Origin: Anaeramoeba flamelloides | Taxonomy: Eukaryota; Metamonada; Anaeramoebidae | Assembly: GCA_027625915.1 (NCBI GenBank) | Contig: JANTQA010000070.1 | Coordinates: forward strand, 6,887,001-6,951,000 | DNA: 64,000 bases | Direction: 5' to 3' | Shown: piece by piece, positions 43,415-56,523 of the stretch | Layout of the letters: every line of letters begins with the position of its first letter | Position numbering within the stretch: the stretch's first letter is position 1 | Program-made: the position numbers and the translations under genes | Notes under the pieces: generated by a model | Databases searched by the model: none | The model's input: only the letters and a program-made list of their open reading frames with translations | What the model was told of the DNA's origin: nothing

Positions 43415-45224
43415 TATTATTTTTCTTTTTAGCAAATAGATTTATATTAGTTAATTCTTACAGAGAAATTGAATTATTGAAATTTTTTGTGGCTAATATT
43501 GGAATGAAATGGTGTTAATTTATCTATAAACTTATTATAAAATTTCAATTTTTTATTAAATTTTATAATTGGATATTAAAATTGAAATATTATATGTTTT
43601 AGAATAAAAAAAGTGATTTTAGGTTTGACTATAATTATTCTAATTGATATGATTCCAAAAGTACATTTCTACTTTTTGACAATATGATAACAATTTTTTA
43701 TTTTGTATTATGTTTTATAAGTTGTATTTCTAATAAATTTAATAGTTTTTAAAAAATAAAGACCTAAATTTGAAATAAATTAAATAAAATGTTGTATAAG
43801 ATTATTCAAGAGGTATTATCAGTTATAACCACTTATTTCTCTAATATGAAATTTACTCCTATTTTTTTTATTATAATAGAGAACATTAGGTATATTTTTA
43901 ATAAATATTTTTTTATTTTCTATCTTTTTTTTTTTTTTTCATTAACAAGTAGAAAGAAAAACAATTATCAACTCTGTGATTATAATTTTACATTTTAATA
44001 TTTCGTGAAGATAATTTTCATAACAGTTTAAATTCCTCTTTTATATAATTTTCATATCTGGTTATTAATAACTAGTAAGTGTGGTAACAATAACTTTTAA
44101 TTGAATCAACCCCATTCAAGTACAATATTACATAAAATAGTTGATAATGTTTTTGAAATGTTCAACATAAATGAAAAATGCCAACAATCCATTCGATATT
44201 TGGGGTACAAAAAAAAAAAATAAATTAAGTTTTTACATATTGTTTAGTCTCATTTCATTCTCTTTAATTTTGTGCCTTTTTTTCTGTTTCTTATCTTTGC
44301 TTTGGATTTTTTCTTTTGAATTTTTTTAAATAATAGCTCGAATATGAACAATAATTTGACCTAAATTATAGGTAGGATAAAAAATGAAATTAAATTTCGG
44401 TTTTCAGACAATTATGAAGTATTTTTATATAGGATCAATCTCTTGTCATTACGAAAAAAAAAAAAAATTGTTTTTTTGATGAAAAATCTTTATTTGAATT
44501 ATCTTCTATTATTTGAGAAAAAATTGAGATTTGATCTTTTTTTTTAGTATTCCCTTTTTAAAATTAGAGAAGTTAAAGTAACTAATTTCCTTATTGGTTT
44601 TCATTGCCAGTTTTTTTGGCCATAAAATGTAAAAGACAACTAGAAAAAAAAAATACAACTCTTATTTGGCCTTGAAGCTATTCAATTTAGAAAATTGTAT
44701 TTATTAACGATGATAAATTGGTATCTTAAAATAATATTTTTTGAATAAAATCATTCAAAAGAAAATAAATTGACGGTAGACTTTCAATTTTGTAAAGATA
44801 TTAAATATTGTGATTATAAATTATGTGATATTTAGGATCCTTTCCACAAAAGTTTGATAAAAACTTTTTCTAATTAAAATATTTAATTTGGTTTTTGAAT
44901 TATAAATGTGAAAAAATTTCACTTCATTTTCAATTTACTTTTAAAAATAGAGACCGAAACAACAAATTTTAGTCTTCTATTGTGAAGAAGTATATTTACC
45001 AAAAAAGAAAAATATCAAAAAGGAAGTGGAAATTTTTTCGTATTTAATATTCGAATACCAGAAACCAAAATTTGACTCCTTAATTGAAAATATGAATTCA
45101 AAATTAACTTAACTTGGATTAAATTAGATCCTACAAATCAAACAGATAATACACCTTAAATTCGAAAAATTTGTTCATTTTTTTCTTTTTTTTACTCTAC
45201 AAAAATCACTCGTTATTCAAAAAA

Positions 45225-46102
45225 ATGAGCAAATCCTCAACCAAAACAATCGATCTGAATCAAGTAATCCAAATGGCTGTCAAAAACAATGCTTGGAAAT
45301 TAGATTTATCGTACCAAAATCTTGATTCATTTTCACATAAGCAACTGAGCAAGCTTACCAATTTAGAAGTTTTAAATTTGGGTCACAACAACCTGACAGA
45401 AATACCCGATGAAATTTGTAATTTGACTTCGCTTCGAAGATTAATCCTCAGTCACAATCAGATCTCTTCTCTTCCTGACAAGATAAGTAAACTTACGGAA
45501 TTAGAGTGGCTTCATGTTGCTCATAATCCTGAACTGACAACACTACCGGAGATTTCATCGCTTGGTAACCTTGCAGAGCTTGACATTTCCCACTGTAAAT
45601 TATCTTCGCTGCCTGGCGGTTTAGGAAAATTGAAAAGAATTACAACTATTGATGCAAGCAATAATAAAATCAAATTTATTCACCCTTCCTTTTGTCAGCT
45701 TAAGGTTTATTTTTCTTTCTTTTTGATTTTTTATCTTGATTCCTAATTCTGTTTTTTAATTTTCATTTTTGATTGTTTTTCTTTTTTCTCTTTTTGTTTT
45801 TTTGTTAAAATTTTTTTAAAAAAAACCTTTTTTCCAACAAACAATTTCTTTTAAAGACGCTTGGTCGATTGTATTTAAACGATAACCGACTTTCAGTAAT
45901 ACCAAATGACATTGACAATTTACAAAACCTTCGTGTGATTGATCTTTCAAATAATTTATTAAGAACAATCCCACCTTCATTAGGTAACCTAACCAATCTT
46001 TGGGAATTGAATTTACAAGGAAACAAGGGAATGACATTTCCTCCACAGGAAGTTGTAGAACAAGGTGTTAAAGAAATATTAAGATATTTAAAAAATCTTT
46101 AA
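45225..46102 (+). CDS. Leucine-rich-repeat protein (SHOC2/RSU1-like)
   Basis: A 241-aa protein from two exons, 45225-45704 and 45857-46102, joined in phase 0 (CTTAAG/GTTTAT ... TTTTAAAG/ACG). The ATG giving MSKSSTKTID is preferred over one 18 codons upstream whose extension is Phe-rich. About eight repeats of the LxxLxxLxLxxNxLxxLPxxI kind run through nearly the whole protein, e.g. LEVLNLGHNNLTEIPDEICN, LRRLILSHNQISSLP and LRVIDLSNNLLRTIP, and one continues across the splice junction (LKTLGRLYLNDNRL). The end PPQEVVEQGVKEILRYLKN is the capping segment seen in many protist and SHOC2-like Ras-associated LRR proteins. Partners are unknown; a Ras-signalling scaffold role is only inference. Confidence 0.88.
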
Positions 46103-48698
46103 ATATTGAAATTAATATCAATTAATTTATTATTTTAAAAACACAATATCTTTTAAATAATCCAAAACAAATTATATAATAATAAAAAATTAACTTTTGA
46201 AAATTTTTGTTGAGGAATTTTTAGTTCTTGAAATCTCAAAAAATGCCAAGATCTAATCTTTGTTATCTTTTTTTTGTTGTATATTTTTTTCATTTTTTGG
46301 TTTGTTTGATTAATTCCATTATTGTTTATTTAAGTACAAAAAAAAGTCATGAAATTGACAAAAGGAAAAATTCAAATACTTTATAATTCATTTGATAGCT
46401 TGGATTAAATCTCACTTTTTTTCTTCTTTTATTTATCTTCTTTATTTTTTTGTAAACCAATACAAATCATGTTTTTTCAAATCTTACAGAGTTTTAAATA
46501 AATTAATAAAGAAGAGGGTAATTAAGAAGGTTAGATTTCTGCACCAAATTATTTAACTTTATATTCCATTGAAACTGAAAGTAATTCTATTATCATCATT
46601 GTAACTGATTCAAATACAATCACAAGAGAAGAAATTTATGAGTAATAAAAGTTCATTGGTAAATTTTGGAAATAAAATCAGAATTATTATGAATAGAATA
46701 AAAAAAAAAACAATAACAAGAAGACCTTATATACTTTGGACACAAAGAGGGGGGGAGTATACCCCATTTTCCTAAAAGTTTATCCTTATGAATAAATTAC
46801 TTTTTTTGGGTATTTTTTAAAAACTATTAATTTTTTTTTTTACTACATTAGATTATTACCTTCGTACCATCCATACCTTGAAAATTCAATAGACTGAGGA
46901 ATTGATATTTTTATTATATAATTGTATCATGTATAATAAAAGGTAATACCCTTCTGAAAAGTTATAAGAAACTATAAAAGAAAAAACTATAGGAAAAAAA
47001 CAAAAAATTATTTTTTTTTGGTTTTTATAACCCACAAATTCATAAAAAAACTTATTTTAAAAATGTTATTCAATTTATAAAATTATAAAAATCTTTATTT
47101 TTCAACATATTGAGAATTATAAACCCTTAAAAAATACAAATTTTAAACTGTACTCAACTTTAGTTTGAAAAATATTTACGTAATTGAAATAATACTTGTT
47201 TTTTTTTGAAATGTTATGTAAGAAAAAAATGTTCAGAAAATAAATTTAAAAAAATAGTTATTGAATATTGGAATTAAAAAATTAATTTAATATTTTGATT
47301 AAATTTGAATAAATATCACTTCTAAATACTATTTTAAGAAATTAATTATATTTCGTCAAAAATTATCTATTTTACAGATTTTTTAAAAGTTCTAAGTTCA
47401 ATATTGAATCAAATTATTTAATAAAAAATTAATTTTCTTTAAAAAAGAAATAAATATTTTTATTAGTGTTGGGGGGGGGGGAATAAAAATATATTTAAAA
47501 CATAAAATCAGTAATTTTTAAAATAACATGGTATTAAAAATCTACTTAATTCCAAAAAAAAAATAAAATAATTATTTATTACTTGAAAAAAAATATAATT
47601 TGTTGATTCAAATAACAGTTCAAATCAATTCTTTCTTTTTTTTAAAACGAAAAAAATTAGAGAAAATGGAACAAAACCCCTAAAAAATTAAAAATTCAAC
47701 CAAAACACTTTTTTAAAACCTAGTAAATTAACTAAAAAAGTTGGGTAATAATTTTCAATTTGATTCTTTTAAAATAATTTATTTGTCAATATTTCTAATT
47801 TTTTTATTATAATTATTAATTGTAAAGTGTTCTATTTGTTGGTAAACATTCAAGAATTTTGGAAATATGAGTAAAAAAAATTTATCTGTTTAATCCCAGA
47901 ATTTTCACTTACTACCTGAAATTCTTTAGATTGTTGGATATTTTTTAACTTAATAATTAAAAAGGGGAATTACTTTTTTTTAAAAATTTCAAGAAATTTA
48001 AACAATTAAACTAAATAAAATACAATTTCATTTTTTTTGTTATATAAGGTATAATATTTGATTTATTTTGATTGTATTTTGAAATAAGACTCAAGTTTCA
48101 GTGTTATTTATTTCTGTAAACTATCAAGAATTACTAAAAGGCGAGATTTCATAAAATAAAAATGTTTTACAAATTATTTATTTTCTAATTTTGTTCCAAA
48201 AACCCAAATCAAAAAAGATCATATCTTTTTACTAAAATTGAAATTGGGAAAAATGATTTTTTTGCGAAAATGGGAACTTATTTTTCTTTTGTTTATAAAG
48301 GAGTTAGTTTTGAGTTCAATTTGATTTTTGTGTAAAATAATTGTTTTGTGAAATTAGGAAACAAATAAATGAGAGTTGCTAATCCCTAAATTAAAAAATG
48401 AATTTGTTCAAAATAAAGTACCTTCCGTACTATGATCGTTATTAAACACTTTTCAAGTTATTTATTTTACCTTTCTCAAATTAGTTTTTTAAATGTTCTA
48501 ATCTGCAATTTACTAAAAAGAAAGGAAAGAAAAGAACAAAAAAGACGTGAATCAAGTATACTGTCAATTTTTCTCTCAGAAAATTTTCAAGTAATACCTT
48601 GGTAACAATGATCGTAAAACATTTTTAACTCGTATTTTTAGTCTAGAAAAAAAATTTATTCTAATATATTTCATTTTTTTTTGAAAGTTCCGAATAAA
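46103..48698. other. Intergenic region, nothing supported
   Basis: 2.6 kb, extremely A+T-rich, with a G10 run at 47470-47480 and no frames, repeats or RNA-like structures that I can support. Confidence 0.5.
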
Positions 48699-51600
48699 AT
48701 GTCCAAATCAAAAAAGGTACATATTGGTGATAAAGTAAAGGTAAAAAATCAAAAAGGTACCATTAAATTTATTGGAAAAACAAAAAAAAAAAAAAAGAAA
48801 ATTTTTTATGGAATAGAATTTGAAGAAAAAGGTAAAAAAATTTAACTTTGGTATTTTAGAATTAACAAAAAGAATCGCCTGAAGTAAATTTAAAAAAAAA
48901 CTTTATTTCTTATTGAATCATTTCCAATATAGTTGGAGACAATGATGGGACTCTTGAAGGAACCAGACATTTTACTGGAAAAGAAAACCATTGTGTTTTT
49001 ATTGATTCAAAAACATTTAAAAAGCTTACAAAAAAGAAACTCAAGACAAAATCTGATAATGATTTAAACAATTCAGGATCAGATGTTTCTTCTACAAACA
49101 GTACACAAACAACAGCAAGTTCAAATACTGTAAGTTCAAGTTCTAATTTTTCGACAAGCCAAGAGAGTACACCAAGAAAATCAAGAAAATCAAAAAAACA
49201 TAGAAAAAAAAAGAAAAATCACAAAAAAGAAAAAAAAAAAAAAGAAAAAGAAGAACAAGAACAAAAAGAAAATGAAGAATTAGACGAACTAAATGAAGAA
49301 GAAAGAATTAGAAAAGAAATTTTAGAGCAGTGGGGTGGAAAAGGTAATTAATTCATTCCAATTTTTTTTTTTTTCCATAAACCGAAAAACAAAATAAACA
49401 AAAAAAATAAAGGTAATTAAGGAAATGACAAAATAGTCTCTATTGTATTTTCCTTTGCTATCTTATTGGTGAAAAGGAGGTATTTTTTGTTTTGATTAGA
49501 AAAAGAAAACTTTGTTTAATTTCTCACAAAAGATCCTTCTTTTTGATAAAACAAAAAAAGAAGTATGGAAAATATTGCAGAAATAGAATTAATAATTTTT
49601 TAAAGATATGGAAATACTGATCATTAATTTTTTACATTTAGAACTTTATTTTACAACTTTAATTAAATCAACAAAACCAAAACGGTTTGCTAAAAAAGAA
49701 AGAAGTGTTGATACTATCTGTTGTAAAATAAATTGAACAAAATTTTCATTCAGCTTTTCAAAAAGAATTGGTTCAATCATTTAACATTTCAAATTTTTAA
49801 TTCTGAAAATCATCATAAATTATTAATTTCCGTTTTTAGAATTGGGTATTTGGTAGACTTATTTTAATTCTTTCGAGAGGTGATTTTTTTTAGAAAGCTG
49901 AATGAAAATTTTATTCTTTTTATTTTACCATTAACAGTATTGTTTGATAATTTTTAGAAATTTTTAAAAGCCATTTTCCAAAAAGTGAAAACAACAAGTT
50001 TGAAAAAGTTGATCGAAACCAGTCGAAAAGAAGAAATAGAATGTATGTATTGAAAACTTATTAAAGCTTATTTTTTCACTTTTTGAAAATGGCTTTTAGA
50101 AAACCAAAAAATCAAATAAAGAACTAATAAAAAAAATTTTTTACAACATTTTTATAACAAAATTTCCTTTTACATGATGATTTTTTTATTAGGCAAGTAA
50201 TTCTCAAAATTTTTCTACTTTATATCTTTTACGACTATTTTTCGCAGAATTTCGATTATTTTTACGATATACCATTTCAGAATGATAACACTATGAGTTC
50301 AAATTTGTCTTTAAAACAATTTTTTGAAATAAATTCTTATAAAATCAAATAAATGTTTGAAAATTTTTTTACTTCATTTTCCCTTTTTTTTTATATTTTT
50401 TAATTCAGTACCGAATAAAGAATTTTATTGGTTTAAATGAAAACTAATTTTGTAAATTACTTGTTTTTTGAAAGGCTTGAAGAGATGAAATTTTTTAAGA
50501 GTAAAATTATGACGAAATGAAAAATTGGAATTGAACCAAATTTTTTTTTTCCATTTTTTTATTAAAAAGTCAAACACTAAATTATTCATGTTTACCCTAA
50601 CCACTAACTTAAAAATAAAGAAATTGTTGAATCCATTAAGAGTTGGACAAATCTATCAAAAATAGTTTTTCTCCTCCCAAATTTTTAGAGGGATTTTGTT
50701 TCAATTCTTATTCAGAGTTTAAAAGTCAAATCTGTCTGTATAATTCTCTTAAAAATAATTATTTTCAGAGGCATAAGCCTAGATTTTTCTGTTAAAATTG
50801 CACTCAAATTTGTCGTTTTAACTAACTTCTATCATACAGAATACACAATCTATAAAAGATAGTTTAAGTACACTTGAAACCTGAACCATTCAAATTGATA
50901 TTTCACAAGTTACCTGATCCAACTATTCCCATTCAAAAAAAAAATATCTATTAAACTTAAATATTAAGTTTTACATTCAATTTCAATCTTAGATTAATTA
51001 TAATTTTTTTCTAATTTATTTTCTTTTATTTTTATTCTTAAAAACAATTAAAAAAAAAATTTGTTTTCTTTATTGTATTTTTCTTTTTAAAAAATTTTAA
51101 TAGAGGAATCTTTAATTTTAAAGAAATTGGAACAAATTAACCAAAACATTCATAAACTCACAAATGAGCAAACCATACTTGATCAAGAAATTGAAATTTA
51201 TGAAAATTCATTAAACAAAAATACACCCTTAAATTTTACAGAAGACCATAAAGAAATAAGAAATGAAAAAAAGAAAAGCTTACAAAATGATATTGAGGAA
51301 CTTCTTGAATCAATTAAAGAACAAGAATCGTTACAAGAAAAAAAACAAAACAAAATTAATGAATTAATACCCAAATCAAAGAAAATTGAAAATATTGAAC
51401 TTGCTACAAAAGTAAATGAAAAAAAAAAAAATGTTACAAAATTGTTTGAACATCTTGAAGGTGTAAAAGATAAAAATAAAAATATACAACAACAAATTAA
51501 AGATCAAAATTTAAAAATAAATTCAAAAAAACATAAACATCAATTGGAAATTGGTAATTTTTCCATTTTTATTATTTTTCTATTATTATTTAAATTGGAA

Positions 51601-54600
51601 TTTTTTTTTTTTTTAGTTTCTATATTACTATTATTTTGTATTTAAATTATTAAATATAAATATATATCTATATATTATTATTATATTTTTTATTTTTAAT
51701 TATAATAAAGATGAATATAAAAAATCTATTGATTTAATGGACTTGGAAATTTTAAAAGCCCAAGAAAGAAAAAAGAATTTTGGAAAAGAAATTTTAACAA
51801 AAAAAGGAAAAGAAGTATTAGAAAAGAAAATAACTTTATTGCAAAAATTAATCAAATATACAAAACAGCAAATATTTGATTTACAATTAGGGAAAAGTTT
51901 ACATAGTATAAAAATTAAATCAGGTTTGATATTATTTCAATTAATTTTAATTTTATGATTTACATTTATTTTGTATTTTAACAATTCAATTCGATCCAAT
52001 TCGTAAAAAAACTCTATTGAATATTTAATTTTCAAAAATCATTAATTTTTTTATAAAAAAACAAAAGAAAATTAAAAATCTATTTAAAAAACAAAAAAAC
52101 TAACAAAAAAAAAAAATTCGATAAATTTTCTTGTTTGTTTTTTTTTTTTGAGGGTGTAATTTTTTTTAATATTTATTTATGTATTTGTGGAATTTTTTCT
52201 AACTTTAGTTTAGTTTCCAAAAATAAGTAGATTTTCTAAAACTAATTATGAATATTCTACAAAAAAAAAAAAACTAAATATTAAATTTCTTGATTATGTT
52301 TGAAACACTGTAAAAAAAAGAATGTTTCAATAAAAAAGAAATCTTCATTTTATCAAATTAAAATCCCAAAAAATAATAATCTATTGTTTTTCTTAAATTA
52401 TACTTTTTAAACAACCAAATTTTGATTTTTTTTTGAATAAAAAATAAAATTTTAAAAAATTTTTGTAATAAAATAATGGTCTTACTTTGATTTATAAATA
52501 AAAACAAGATACGGTTTTTAAAAGTAAAGAATTATTTTTTTCATAATTCTAATTTTATATATTTTTATAACTTGAATTAATTTCATCAATTCAAAATAAA
52601 AATTAATACTTTCAATAGAAACGGTAATTTCCTTATGTTAATTTTATTAATTTTTTTTTGTTTCTAAATCAATTTACCATTATCAAAAACACTTTTCAAA
52701 ATATTATATTTTTCCTTTGAAAGTTATATATAAACAAATAAGTATTCTGATCATTTTTAATTTATAAACGATATTTTGTTATTAAGACAAAAATTTTGAA
52801 ACAATTACATTTGGTATTAATAAATATTTTTTTTCCTTTTTGAAAATTATCAAAAATATTTATTATTAATAAAAAATATTAACTTGAACAATTCTAAAGT
52901 ATACATTAATGGTTGGTACATCTAATGATAAATCATCAAAAGATGTTAAAAATGTGATTTATTTATTTTTCCGTTAAAAAGTGGGTACTAAAAGTTCACC
53001 TGTTTTCCGTTAGGCTTTCTAGAATTTAAAATTATAGAGTAAAAAAAGATAATTTTACTCTATTCTTTTGAATTAAAAAAAACCTAGGCACTCGATGGGA
53101 AGTTTCGTTAGCTTTTTTTGAGTTTTCTGTATATTTGGAAAATCAATAGATTTTCGTTAGGATTTTATTTACTTTGGAAATAAACAGAAAATTTTAATAA
53201 ATTTTCGGTTTATTTCTAAAGTAAAAAAAACCTAGAACACTTCACAAATAAAATAGAAAAAGTAAAAAAAACCTAGAACACTTCACAAATAAAACAGAAA
53301 ACCTCAAGAAAGGTACCGCTATCTTTTCTAGAATTTAAAAGAATTATGGAAAATCTTGACACTCGACGGCATTTCCCCATCCCCTAATTCAAATTAGAGA
53401 TATTGTAAAGCCAAGGATTTTCCTCAATTCTTTCAAATCCTGGAAAACCTAACGACAGTGGATAATTTTTAATTTGGTCAATTCTCTCCAGAATTGGATC
53501 TGTTCCATAAATTGAGTGGTATTTTGTTCCAATTCTATTCAGGATCGATTTTATAAGAGTGAAAAAGATTCAAATCAGTCAAGCAATTTCTTCAAAGAAT
53601 TAGTGGTTCTAAGAAATTATATAGGAAGCATAAGCCCGATTATTTGATTATAATTACATAATCTTTGTTGTTTTTGTAACTTTTTGAGAAAATGATAAAC
53701 AATCAGAAATAATGTGGTTAAGGGTTGCTAAACCTGACCATTCAGATTGTAGTTTTGACTCTTTAACACTATAATATTATTGGTTCCCAAAATGTGATTA
53801 TTTTGTGATAAGCTTGTCATGAAAAATTTTTTATTTGTAACTTTTTTATTCTGATATATTATTCCTTTTCATTCGTATTATGTTCCTTAATTTTAATAAA
53901 ATTAATATAAATCTTTAAAATAAGTCAATTTTCTTTTCATTTTTTTTTTTTTTTTTTTCCCTTGATTAATTTCTTTATTAACCAATAAACAAACAAATAA
54001 AAAAGTTTTGGAATATCAAGATCAAGTTGACAGAAGAGATTGGAGTTATAGAGTTATGAAAAAAAATCCAGAATTAATGGATCTTCGAGAACGAATTAAT
54101 CCACTTAGTAGAGCAATTTCTTTTACAAAATATTATAGCGGCGCGAAGGTGTTAGTAAATGAATTACTAACCAAGCAAATTATAAATCAATTAATCATGC
54201 AACATTTTGAATTTGAGGGGAAACATTTAATCAGAGAAAAAATTGAAGAAGTTATGTCAATTCCATGTAACTAATTATTTTATTACTATTATTTTATTTA
54301 TTTTATTTTTTTATTTTTTAATTAAATTGTTATATTTTATATTTAGAAAAAGTTAATCAAATAATTTCAAAAAGAATTTTTTATAAATAAATTACTTTGA
54401 ATAATTAAAAAGAACTAAATATCATCATTGTTTATATTGTTTATTCGAGACTATATGTAATTATTTTTATTATACTTTCAAAATTTTTTTAAATTCTATT
54501 TTTAAATAATAACTTCCATTTTCAGATTACGTTCGTTAAAATTAAATAATTTTTTCACTTTTTTCAGGAAAAGAGGATAAATTTTCCTTATCTTTATGAT

Positions 54601-56486
54601 CTGGTTTTCGACTAATTAGTCATTGTTTGGGAATATATGAAACCAGCGAATGAAAGCGAAGCGAAAATTTGCGAATAGGGCAATTATTTTTTTTCGTGGT
54701 TGAGTGGTTACGTTCTAAGATTGAAAATACATGTTTATATCATCACCTAACAACATTATATACTTTAAATTTTTACAAAGCTGATCGATCATGAAAAAAA
54801 ACATTACCCATTTTTGGCCATTTTGCCCAAAAATCCAAAAAAAAAAAATGCGCTAATTTGCGAAAAGTGTTTTGAATTTTGCGAAAAAAAGCGAACTGTT
54901 TACATTATGTTGACATTTGAGTTGACATTTGTGTTGACATTCTGCGAAAATTTTGCGAAAATTTTGCGAATAGTTGAAATTTTTAATGTTAACATTTCAT
55001 TTTTTTGATATTGACATTGAAAACATGTCAACATTTTCAGATTAATGATGTTGACATTTTTTCAATGTTAACATATTTTGAAATTTAATGTTTACATTGA
55101 CCATGTTAACATGTTAAAACGAAAATGTTGACATTTTTAATTTCAAAATATTCAAACAAAATACCGCAGAATTAGGTTAGGGTATGTTGGGGTAGGTTAG
55201 GGTATGTTGGGGTAGGTTAGGGTAGGTAAGGTAGGGTAGGTAGGGTGGGTTGGGTTGGGTGGGTGAAGGTATACATGGTATATATATATATATATACCGT
55301 GTATGTAGGGTAGGTTAGAGTTGATAGTAGCAATATTCCTGGAGTATTAACTTTCATCATATAATGTTTACATACTGTTAACATTTACATCATAAAAAGT
55401 TGACATATTGTTAACATCTACATCATGTCAACAATATTTCAACAAACAAAAAATGAAAGTTGATCATTTTTCATTATGTCAACATCATGTCAACATATAC
55501 TGTTTATTGTTAACATAATGTTAACATCCCAAACAGGTTAACAGCATGTTAACACATATCGCATATTTTCGCAATTTATTGTAAACAAAAAAATAGCAAA
55601 AAATGCCTAAAAAGGTCTAAAACGGGTATGGTTTTTTTTCATGATCGATCAGCTTTGTAATAATTAAGAGTATATAATGTATTTAAATGGTGATATAAAC
55701 ATGTATTTTCAATCTTAGAAGGTCACCAATCAATCACGAAAAAAATAATTACCCTATTCGCAAATTTTCGCTTCGCTTTTATTCGCATTTTGAAAAAGCT
55801 CCCCATTGTTTTTTTTTTTTTTTCATCATCAGTTTAGATTTTTTTTAAAGTATTTGATTTCTTTTTCTGAATTATTTTTTTACTTTTGTTTGAAACAATT
55901 AAGATCTAAACGATTTTTCAAAAATATTTATTCACTTTATATGGTGATTGGAAGAGGCTTTGAGGATTTTATCTCATATTCTTCTCAAAAATTTTTCAAA
56001 TTTTGAAATCAAAATCATTTTTTCAAATTTTTGTTTTGTTTTTTAAATTTTTTTTTTTTTTAATTTTTCATTTTCTTTTTTTCATTTTTTTTTTTTTTTT
56101 CTTTTTTTGATCCTATTTTTTTTGCATAAAATCAAGTCGAAAAAAAAATTCTTAGTTGAAAATATAATCACAAAGAAAATTGAGACGATATAATGTCTTT
56201 TAAAATTCAGATAATTATTATCAAAAAATATTTTTTTAAATCTTTTTTTAGTCAAAGTTCATAATAAAAAATCCGTAATACTCATTTCAAAAATTGTGAT
56301 TCACTTTTTTTTTAGTTTTTGGTTTTATTTTTTTTGAATTTTTGAAATATTAGGATTTTATATGTGTAGAATACTTTAAAAGTGAATTTTTTATAATTTT
56401 TAAAATATCGGTTATTTTTATATTTAGAATGACTTAAAAGTGAATTGTAAATAAGATTTAATTATTATTTGTTCTTAATAACCAAC

Positions 56487-56523
<37 letters not shown>

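Larger units (their letters stand above)
41543..45224. other. Intergenic region with two mariner-type MITEs
   Basis: A short (TCA)n/(TCT)n tract follows the PIAS gene (41555-41582). Family I MITEs lie at 42096-42291 and 43225-43414. I see nothing else supportable; the 69-codon frame at 43789-43998 is a Phe/Ile-rich A+T artefact. Confidence 0.5.

Noticed and set aside
49341-49352. Ending the CAP-Gly protein at the in-frame stop after WGGKGN
   Set aside because: A good GTAATT donor lies exactly there and the downstream exon continues the frame without its own start, so splicing is more likely.
55173-55320. A telomere or subtelomere boundary
   Set aside because: Repeats are irregular, internal to a transposon with clear ends, and ordinary intron sequence continues on both sides.
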